DNA of 13,505 nucleotides from Pinguiococcus pyrenoidosus (taxonomy: Eukaryota; Sar; Pinguiophyceae; Pinguiochrysidales; Pinguiochrysidaceae). Position numbers and translations under genes: made by a program. The notes under the pieces are model-generated. The model ran no database searches and was not told the origin of the DNA. It saw only the letters and a list, made by a program, of their open reading frames with translations. The DNA lies in NCBI GenBank assembly GCA_019677205.1, contig JAAMXY010000860.1, positions 7,410 through 20,914 on the forward strand, in the 5' to 3' direction. How positions within the stretch are numbered: the first letter of the stretch is position 1; every line of letters begins with the position of its first letter. This document shows, piece after piece, positions 7,789 through 13,505 of the stretch.

Positions 7789-10141
7789 CTACGCAGCGAG
7801 CAGGCCTCCTGCGTGCACGAACGCCTTCTGCACCACCGACTCCCTCTCGGCAAAGCCCGAGACGTCGCTCCGAGACAGCTCTGCGTGTAGGCGACCAGCG
7901 CGGACGTCTGGCTCGTCCGGCCAGGCCCGGACATGGAACAGGGTCGTTAGATGCTCCCAGCTCTTGCTGGTGCGACCGGAGAGCATCCGCAGGTCGATGG
8001 AAGGATGCTGCGACTCGAGAGTTTCAAGGAGCGTGTCGCCTGCGTCTCCAGATACCATGATGGTGAAGACGGACACCTTCAAGAGTAGAGGCAAGGGTAG
8101 CCGCCATATCAGAGCCATTCCTAGGTTGGGTCGCGCTTCTCAAGCTTACGTTCTTGGCTGTTCCGGGTGCGGCGGCTGGGCGAATCAGGGTGTCGTCATA
8201 GTTGATGATGATCACGCCTGCCGCGTTCACGTGCTCCATGTGCATCGTCTTGTCCAAATGGTTGCACTGGCCCCTGCGGACGATCGCCACCTGAGGCGCA
8301 TCCCAACACGTAAGACGTCGTGGCCGTCATAGACCACAACAGGAAGCAGCGCTCCCTCCGTCCCTCTGCACCTTGCCACTGATCTCCTTGGCATTCGTTG
8401 GAGGAACGCACCCGTGCTCCGGCTGCGCCAGAGAGACGTTGTATCGCTTCTCGAAGGGCATGATCCCGTAGGATGCCAGGAGGAACTCCCCAATCGTCGA
8501 CCTCTGACCGCCTCTTCGCGTGCCGCTTACGACTCCGCCGTCCGACAGCTGCGTTTCCACGAGCGTCTCTTCCTCTTTGGTGGCTGGAAAGCACGTGGCT
8601 TCGCTGCCGAGGTGGGTCGTCATCCGCCGCGGGCTACAGTAGATGGGCACCACGTTCACGGCAAGGTGCTCGGGTGGGTCCTCCCCATCCTAGGCAGGCA
8701 GACACTGCATAAGAACCCCATGCTTGAGCCCAACATGGTGGAGAGCGGCGGTACCAGCACGATTTCAAGTTGGCGGCCAGTGGCGTTGGTGATGAGCCCC
8801 GAGAACATGTTGACATCTAAGCGGGCGGGACAGGGGATGCATCAGCTCTTCAGCGTGAAGACGCGGCTTGCTTTCTCCGTCGGACACCTGTCGCATCGGG
8901 TCCTGGCATGTGAAACAATCCGGGCTCGTTGTTGATCAGAATCATGCCTCGAGCCCCGCTGGCTTCGAGCAGCTTGGCCTTGGTTCCGAAGGTGCATTCG
9001 CCGCGCTGCGCCAGCACCAGCGCACCGTCCTGCCGGATGCGGTCTGCATTGCGCAGCTCCTGCAGCCAGAAAAGAAACAGAAGTTTTCGTGACGACGTGA
9101 ATAAGGAATCCAAGAGGCAAGAGCGATTTGAGCGGGTAGAATCATGGCAGCTTACGGAGCACGCCATCGGCGGGTCTGCGAGGACCAAGGGCAGTGTCCC
9201 AAACGGAGGTGCGCCGCCGAATTCCGCGCGAAAGTACTGGATGGCGTCTGGCCAGCCCTACCGGTCCAAGGCCACAGTTCCTTTAGGATCCCCGTCGGTG
9301 CAGCGAGAGAACAAGCAAAGTGGTGGGTACGAAGCGTACATCGATGTAGAGCCGACCCCAGTGCCGCTGGTCGCGGATTTCTCGTTGCCGCGTGGCGTCG
9401 GCGCCCGCTAGGCTTTTCCGGTGGCTGCTTCGATGGATCTCCTTGAAGTCCAACCGAGACAGGACCTGCGTTTGGGCAGTTCCTGGCTTTAGAGAGACGA
9501 GGCCAGCAGCTGGACGCAAGCTCAGTGCCGTGCTGACCGGAGGGAGCCTCTTCTTCTCTCCGTTCACGTCGAAGACGTTGGGCTTCCAAGGATCATCTTG
9601 GGACGGCAAGAGAGCTTCAGTCGTCGTGGCGTTTGCACCACGCTTCCAGCTCTTGATGCACCTGGATCGTCTGGAACGTAGTCGGGCTTGGATCGATCGC
9701 TTTCTAGGAGCGGGATCTCCCTTCCCAGAGCGTCGACTGTGAACTTGGGCTGGATTTAGATAGGCGTGTTTCTCAGTCGCATTGCTGCAGCGAGTGGAAC
9801 CGAGTTCTCGCTCTGTGGCTACTCCACCTTTGCCTTGGGCTTCTCGGGAATGTCGTAGCGGATCCCATCCTTGACAAAGTACGGTCGGCCGTCCGAGGCG
9901 TCGGGCTTGATGAAGGCCATGGCGCTGTTTTAGGGCCTCGATCCAGAAGGGTAATGGCGGCCCCAGTTGTGTCGCACCTGGAGCGAGTCGACGGCGGTCT
10001 CCAGGGCGAGCGCCGCTGCACTTAGCCTTGAAGCATGCTCGCGTCAAGCTGATGCCATCATGAAGAAGATATACTCCAAAGAACGCAGGCTTCTCACCAC
10101 GTGCAAAACCACAGTCTCCAAAAGGCCATGCTGGCAGCCAT
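7789..10141 (-). CDS. Secretory protein with two protease-associated (PA) domains, twelve exons, 499 aa
   Basis: Exons in transcript order: 10141-10098, 10020-9978, 9905-9828, 9749-9662, 9596-9538, 9465-9340, 9236-9156, 9059-8888, 8816-8755, 8689-8372, 8290-8150, 8076-7789. All introns are GT-AG, 65-103 nt, and phases agree. Residues 1-27 resemble a signal peptide (MAASMAFWRLWFCTCAAALA). First PA domain about 150-250: LPLVLADPPMACS, then ALVLAQRGECTFGTKAKLLE, MILINNEPGLFHMPGPD. Second about 325-430: HGCVPPTNAKEISGK, then VAIVRRGQCNHLDKT, AAGVIIINYDD, VSVFTIMVSGDAG. Known: PA domains are lid or substrate-binding modules in lumenal or extracellular proteases and sorting receptors; no protease domain is present here. 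Exons 7-12 are well supported by the domains; exons 1-6, especially 1, 2 and 6, rest on phase and splice signals. It runs tail-to-tail with KAP3, with 74 bp between the stops. Confidence 0.72.
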
Positions 10142-10303
10142 GCGTATGGCCCCTTCGTGGATCTAAGAGGGTGAGACGCGGCACAAGCGAAGCCCAAGAA
10201 CCTGTGGCGCGGCACGGAATTCCGGAGATCATCATTTCAAACATCTCCGCGTCTCGGGAGCTCCTGAATCTTGAATCTTTCCTGCTCCGGAGAGCCCAGA
10301 GAG

Positions 10304-10361
10304 CCCAGTGCCAACACTGGGTGACCAGCGGGGCGCTGCTTTTGGATTGCAAAGCAATCCA
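10304..10361. repeat. Two adjacent perfect inverted repeats
   Basis: CCCAGTG-CCAA-CACTGGG spans 10304-10321 and TGGATTGC-AAA-GCAATCCA spans 10343-10361. Both stems are perfect (7 and 8 bp) with loops of 4 and 3 bases. They lie in the divergent promoter region about 160-220 bp upstream of the PA-domain gene ATG. Confidence 0.7.
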
Positions 10362-10432
10362 GAACCAACCGGCACGGAAACCGAAGCAGGGCAGCTGAAG
10401 GGATCTACAGCACCACTTGTATAACATACAGA

Positions 10433-10450
10433 AATGCATGCAATGCATGC
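10433..10450. repeat. Direct repeat of AATGCATGC
   Basis: Two head-to-tail copies of the 9-mer, each containing the palindrome GCATGC. It is located between the divergent genes and may be a protein-binding site; no function is shown. Confidence 0.6.
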
Positions 10451-10618
10451 AATACATTCCTACACACTCATGAGTCCAGCGTAGGAAGTCCGGCCACCCT
10501 TTTGGTTCCGGGATGTTGCCTGTTGTCCCGGACCTTTGAGCTCGTGCGTGGCTGCTCGGCTTGACAAGAATCGGTCCTAGTCTCAGCATACGAGACGGAC
10601 GTAGAGGCCGGAAATGGC

Positions 10619-10652
10619 GATGCCGCTGCGGTCTTGATGCCGCTGCGGTCTT
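10619..10652 (+). repeat. 17-bp perfect tandem duplication
   Basis: GATGCCGCTGCGGTCTT occurs twice in a row, ending four bases before the proposed ATG of the following gene. It lies in the leader or an undetected upstream coding part, since the frame stays open through it. Confidence 0.85.
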
Positions 10653-10656
10653 GGCA

Positions 10657-11873
10657 ATGACTTCCTCCACACGGTACTCGGATCGCTGGGTCGCCGACCG
10701 CACGCTCTTCGAGGTCATCGGAGCGGGGGAGCACAGGTATTTGACGAGGCAGCTTCTCAGGGAAGAAGGAGGACCGATCTTGGCCGCCTGCGGTTGGCAC
10801 AGATACGATGGCGGAATGCAGAGTGCCCTGAGCATGTCGGTCACGATGCAGCTGTGGACAGATAGAGGTATGCTGCGGACTCCACCGAAGAGACAAGCGT
10901 GCGGCCGAGGCTCTTGTGTGTCTCTCTCTCACGCGCTGCTGCTTTCGCAAAAAAGTAGAGCCGGAGGACGAGCGCAGAGAGCGCGGGCTTCCGTGGCCTC
11001 CCAAGCTGCAACAGGAGATCTGGAGAGATCGCCTCGTGCTGCGGCGGAAGCTGAGAGAGCGAATGTCGTGGTACTCGGAGGCTTGGAAACAGCACGGTGC
11101 TGTGTTTGCGAAATGGTTTGCTAGGCAGGTATTCATTTGCTTGGAATGCTGGTCGTCCTTCCCGCCTTTTCGATGCCGACCTGATGTGGTGTAATCGCCG
11201 AACGGTGCTAGGGCGGGGACGGCGTGAAGAAATTCTTCCAGCTGCCTGTTTCCGAGGTGACCTCCATCCTCCGCGAGGAGTACGGAGTGAGTGAGGCGTA
11301 CTGCGCTCTTGCAAGTCCGGCGATGGAACAGGTCTGCCGCACAAGATTGGCTGACGAGGCCTTCGGGTCGTGCCAGCAACTGACGCCCTGCGCATGAGGA
11401 AGATCCGCAACTTTGGGAAGACGGGCTACCCACCGGATGGCGCGACCGCCGACGAGATCGCCTTTGAGGCGGCGTTGGAGGACAGCAAGGGCCTTTTCAC
11501 GGTGTCCCCGGCATACCTCGAGGGGGGGAAGACAGGTGAGCGCCACCTTTCCGTTGGGCCAGAGTTCGCTGGAGGACCTCGTAGAAACACGTGCATTCGA
11601 GAGGCCTGAAGAAGAAATGGCTGCACCTTAGGGACCGCTGCGGACGGAGAGGAGTCTGGCGTCTGTGCCCTGATTCCGTCTTTGTGGGGACCCGAGTCGC
11701 TGCCAAGCTCGGTGCAGCAGCACCCCGAGAAGGCTGGTGATGGTGAGGAGGCGGCGAGGGCGACACCGTCCTTTCGACAGGATCGACGGCTGCTGCGGCG
11801 CACTATCATGCAGTACTTCGTTGAGAACATTCTCCAGAAGTTCTTGAGATCGCAAGGCCACGGAGAAAGCTAG
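10657..11873 (+). CDS. Unknown protein, five exons, about 287 aa
   Basis: No family recognised. Exons: 10657-10867, 10956-11128, 11212-11290, 11377-11535, 11632-11873; introns are GT-AG of 83-96 nt and phases agree. The product starts MTSSTRYSDRWVADRTLFEV, has a helical, charged, Trp-rich middle (EIWRDRLVLRRKLRERMSWY, WKQHGAVFAKWFARQ), then KKFFQLPVSEVTSILREEYG and LRMRKIRNFGKTGYPPDG, and ends with an amphipathic helix (RRTIMQYFVENILQKFLRSQ). There is no signal peptide or membrane segment, so a soluble protein is likely. Ambiguities: the exon 2 acceptor may be 10955 or 10958 (tandem AG, one residue); the exon 3 acceptor may be 11211 or 11229 (six residues, GGDGVK); the frame is open upstream of the ATG to 10561, so the start is not certain. 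Switching frame at each predicted junction always finds protein-like sequence, which is the main support. Confidence 0.6.
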
Positions 11874-11960
11874 TGGGAAAGTCGAATCTTTTGATCGCTT
11901 TCCTTCCTCGTCCATGCCAAATCGTGCCGCAGCCCGTCCGCGACACTGGCACTACCTTTC

Positions 11961-11986
11961 TCCTACGGCTCCCTCCTACGGCTCCC
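11961..11986 (+). repeat. 13-bp tandem duplication in the convergent 3' region
   Basis: TCCTACGGCTCCC occurs twice in direct succession. It lies in the 237-bp gap between the stop of the unknown gene (11873) and the stop of the CCT-like gene (12111), where no other feature is visible. Confidence 0.8.
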
Positions 11987-12110
11987 TCGGCTATCCTACA
12001 ACCTTGCCCATCGCGACATTCCGTCGAAAGGACAGCTTCCACACGACCCGCGCCACCCAAAACACGACGAGAAACAAAACAAACAGCTACTCCCTCTTCC
12101 GTCCCGAAGC

Positions 12111-12869
12111 TCACTGAAGCTCCGTGATGGACACGAATTCCGGTCCCTTGCGCGCGAAGCGGCCGCCCTTGCGGTGCCGGCTCATTGCGACGTCCCGTCG
12201 GCGCTTCTTCTCGAGCTTTCGCTCTTGAATCTTGCGCATCATCTCCGGGTCGTACAATCGCGCCTTCTGGCGCCGTCGCTTCTCCTTCCAGCGCGCCACC
12301 TTCGCCCGCCGGCGCTCCTCCTTGATGGTGAGCGCCGGGCGGACAGCCCGAGGCGCCGGCGGCGGCGCCTGCAGCTCAGAGATCAGGTCCATGACATCTT
12401 CCCGTGACAGAGCACAGGCGTCCTGGTCCTCATTGTTTTGCAAGTCCAACGGGTCCAACAGTGCTGCTTGCAGGGGCACGTCAGCAACGTCAAGCGGTAG
12501 TATCGGGTCGGCGGGGGTCGGGTCGGGGTCGAAGTCGAGGTTGAGGTCGAGGTCGAGGTCGCCTGCAGAGCAGGCAGCGGTACAGTTCAGGGATCCCGGC
12601 GAGCGCTTCTCGGCGAAGCACTTGAGGAAGCCCTTGGGGACGTCGGGGACGAAGCCATCCAAGAAATCGAGGACAGCTACATCATCCAACTCGACGTCCC
12701 AGTCGGGATATGTATTTGCAGCGTCATCCTGCCGGCCGTTATGTTGTCGGTCGCACGCGCTCGCGTAGCGAACATCTTCCGGAGATCGGAAGGGGGGTGA
12801 GGGCGACGGAGCTTCGAAGGAAATCTTCAGAAACAGGACGAGGAGAGCAGAAGCGTTACTCGTCGTCAT
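12111..12869 (-). CDS. Small regulator with acidic repeats and C-terminal CCT-like basic motif (252 aa)
   Basis: Seen: one uninterrupted frame. The middle is acidic (LDDVAVLDFLDGF at 61-73; an Asp/Leu repeat about 104-117; DPLDLQNNEDQD at 139-150). Residues 184-241 are extremely basic: RRRAKVARWKEKRRRQKARL, then RKIQERKLEKKRRRDVAMSR, then HRKGGRFARK. Known: CCT motifs of plant and algal regulators have an R-x-KR-x-R...KGRFVK pattern, and NF-YA DNA-binding regions end RHRHAM...GGRF. This segment resembles both without matching either exactly. Inference: a nuclear, DNA- or partner-binding transcription regulator with an acidic activation-type region. The first roughly 30 residues are hydrophobic and Ser/Pro-rich and may be spurious; an upstream intron could replace them. 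A ribosome-biogenesis-type basic protein is an alternative. Confidence 0.55.
   Translation of the reverse strand: MTTSNASALLVLFLKISFEAPSPSPPFRSPEDVRYASACDRQHNGRQDDAANTYPDWDVELDDVAVLDFLDGFVPDVPKGFLKCFAEKRSPGSLNCTAACSAGDLDLDLNLDFDPDPTPADPILPLDVADVPLQAALLDPLDLQNNEDQDACALSREDVMDLISELQAPPPAPRAVRPALTIKEERRRAKVARWKEKRRRQKARLYDPEMMRKIQERKLEKKRRRDVAMSRHRKGGRFARKGPEFVSITELQ
12509..12562. repeat. Degenerate GAGGTC hexamer repeat inside the CCT-like gene
   Basis: GGGTCG, GAAGTC and GAGGTC units follow one another. Read on the minus strand they encode alternating Asp with Leu, Asn, Phe and Pro, so the acidic domain grew by hexamer repetition in the coding frame. Confidence 0.75.
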
Positions 12870-13428
12870 CCGGCGGACGGCGGAGATATCCCGATCTTAG
12901 CACGTGGAGCGTACCTAGAAACGGAGAACCGCTCCTCTCACAGCCCTGCCGCTCGTCTTCGTCCCGACCGGCGAGACAAAGAAGCCAAACGGCAAAGCCG
13001 CACGAGGGACGATGCGCCCTGTGCGGAGATGCAGGACTTTCTGCGCCGACCTGCTGGCGCTGATGGCTGTGTGTGGACGCGGACCTTGAAAAGATACGCG
13101 ATCACATCCAGTGTCGACTCGCTGCCGCTGTTGGAGCAATTTCTGCGGCGGTGGAGCATCGCAAGCGCACGTCGGTGGGGGACCAGCAGGTTTCAAGGGG
13201 CGCTGGCGCAGCACACAGGAACAGTCTCGCCCGCCGCCAACCTATGGAATGCGTGCTTAGCTGGAGTCTCCAATCAGCGAAGATCCGTGTTATTGGCCCG
13301 TGGTTTATCATCATATAATCTCAGGAACTTTTCAAAGTTGTGACATTTATAGTGACTTATATTGATATTTATCATTAAAATTTTGAGCTTGAAGGTATTT
13401 GAACCAATCCTGAATCCCGTGTCGCTCC
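12870..13428. other. Interval without a supportable gene
   Basis: At about 13067-13192 on the plus strand one frame reads VDADLEKIRDHIQCRLAAAV and GAISAAVEHRKRTSVGDQQ, a convincing helical protein stretch. It has no in-frame ATG and no acceptor between the preceding stop (near 13058) and its beginning. It could be an exon with a non-obvious splice site, a frameshifted gene or chance. From about 13290 the sequence becomes strongly AT-rich and non-coding. Upstream, 12870-13030 should hold the promoter of the CCT-like gene. Confidence 0.35.
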
Positions 13429-13505
13429 TTTTCATCTTTTCATCTTTTCATCGTTTCATCGTTTCTTCTTTTCAGCCTTTTCTTCTTTTCATCTTTTCAT
13501 CTTTT
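13429..13505 (+). repeat. 8-bp minisatellite, (TTTTCATC)n, continuing past the window
   Basis: About nine and a half copies of TTTTCATC with variants GTTTCATC, GTTTCTTC, TTTTCAGC and one 9-base copy. The array is still running at the last base, so its full size is unknown. Confidence 0.9.

Larger units (their letters stand above)
10142..10656. promoter_or_regulatory. Divergent intergenic region between the PA-domain gene and the unknown gene
   Basis: This 515-bp interval separates two start codons pointing away from each other, so it should contain both promoters and leaders. It holds two perfect hairpins (10304-10321 and 10343-10361), a doubled AATGCATGC (10433-10450) and a 17-bp tandem duplication (10619-10652). 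I see no convincing TATA box and no further gene, though an extra 5' exon of the plus-strand gene could lie here. Confidence 0.5.

Noticed and set aside
8486-8512. A 27-nt intron (GTAAGC to GGTCAG) within exon 10 of the PA-domain gene
   Set aside because: It is far shorter than the other introns, the length is a multiple of three and the frame is open, so no intron is needed.
8842-9120. Alternative single-exon genes in the PA-domain region
   Set aside because: Overlapping frames on both strands are shadows; the PA motifs appear only when the exons are spliced in phase.
9466-9537. Reading straight through the GTCAGC donor in the PA-domain gene
   Set aside because: The 72-nt segment is in phase and lacks a stop, so retention is possible, but it is bounded by GT and an acceptor after a pyrimidine and branch-like stretch. 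I treated it as an intron with moderate confidence.
9283-10215. A 310-codon unspliced frame on the minus strand as a separate gene
   Set aside because: Only parts of it are protein-like. Those parts are exons 5 and 6 of the PA-domain gene; the rest runs through predicted introns and out-of-frame exons.
10468-11433. A 321-codon open frame on the minus strand
   Set aside because: It is antisense to exons 1-4 of the spliced plus-strand gene, is Ser/Arg-rich without domain character and ignores the splice sites.
13380-13410. A tRNA-like T-arm (GGTTCAAATACC on the minus strand)
   Set aside because: No matching acceptor stem, anticodon arm or D-arm could be placed around it.

Overview
This window is nuclear DNA from a eukaryote. 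The genes are split by short GT-AG introns (mostly about 55-105 nt), coding GC is high and there are no bacterial signals. Two genes suggest the kind of organism. A complete KAP3 gene, the non-motor subunit of heterotrimeric kinesin-II, implies a cilium or flagellum with intraflagellar transport. The first exon of an NAD-dependent glycerol-3-phosphate dehydrogenase begins with a signal-peptide-like segment followed by a basic, Ser/Arg-rich stretch, as in proteins sent to a secondary (complex) plastid. A flagellate alga with a complex plastid is the best guess; the exact lineage cannot be read from the sequence.

Layout from left to right: (1) 18-254, minus strand, first exon of plastid-type GPDH, running off the left edge. 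(2) 368-4284, an apparently intact DNA transposon of 3917 bp. It has perfect 12-bp terminal inverted repeats, a perfect 9-bp target-site duplication and one uninterrupted 978-codon minus-strand gene for an RNase H-like transposase with a long coiled coil. (3) 4284-4755, a weakly supported small plus-strand gene whose ATG sits exactly at the transposon junction. (4) 4920-7714, plus strand, the complete five-exon KAP3 gene (799 aa). (5) 7789-10141, minus strand, tail-to-tail with KAP3: a twelve-exon gene (499 aa in my model) for a secretory protein with two protease-associated (PA) domains. (6) 10142-10656, a divergent intergenic region with small hairpins and repeats. (7) 10657-11873, plus strand, a five-exon gene (about 287 aa) of unknown function. 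(8) 12111-12869, minus strand, a small regulator with acidic repeats and a C-terminal CCT-like basic motif. (9) 12870-13505, largely uninterpreted: one weak coding-like stretch, an AT-rich segment and an 8-bp minisatellite that runs off the right edge.

The host genes do not form a pathway; they are an ordinary mixture in alternating orientations. The notable object is the transposon. It landed in the short interval upstream of GPDH, its ends and duplication are undamaged, and its gene is open from end to end, so it looks recent. Its catalytic block resembles hAT-type transposases, but the 9-bp duplication and the N-terminal zinc-finger-like plus coiled-coil region do not fit a standard hAT element. 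Exon models were built by hand from splice signals, reading phase and protein similarity and have not been tested against transcripts.
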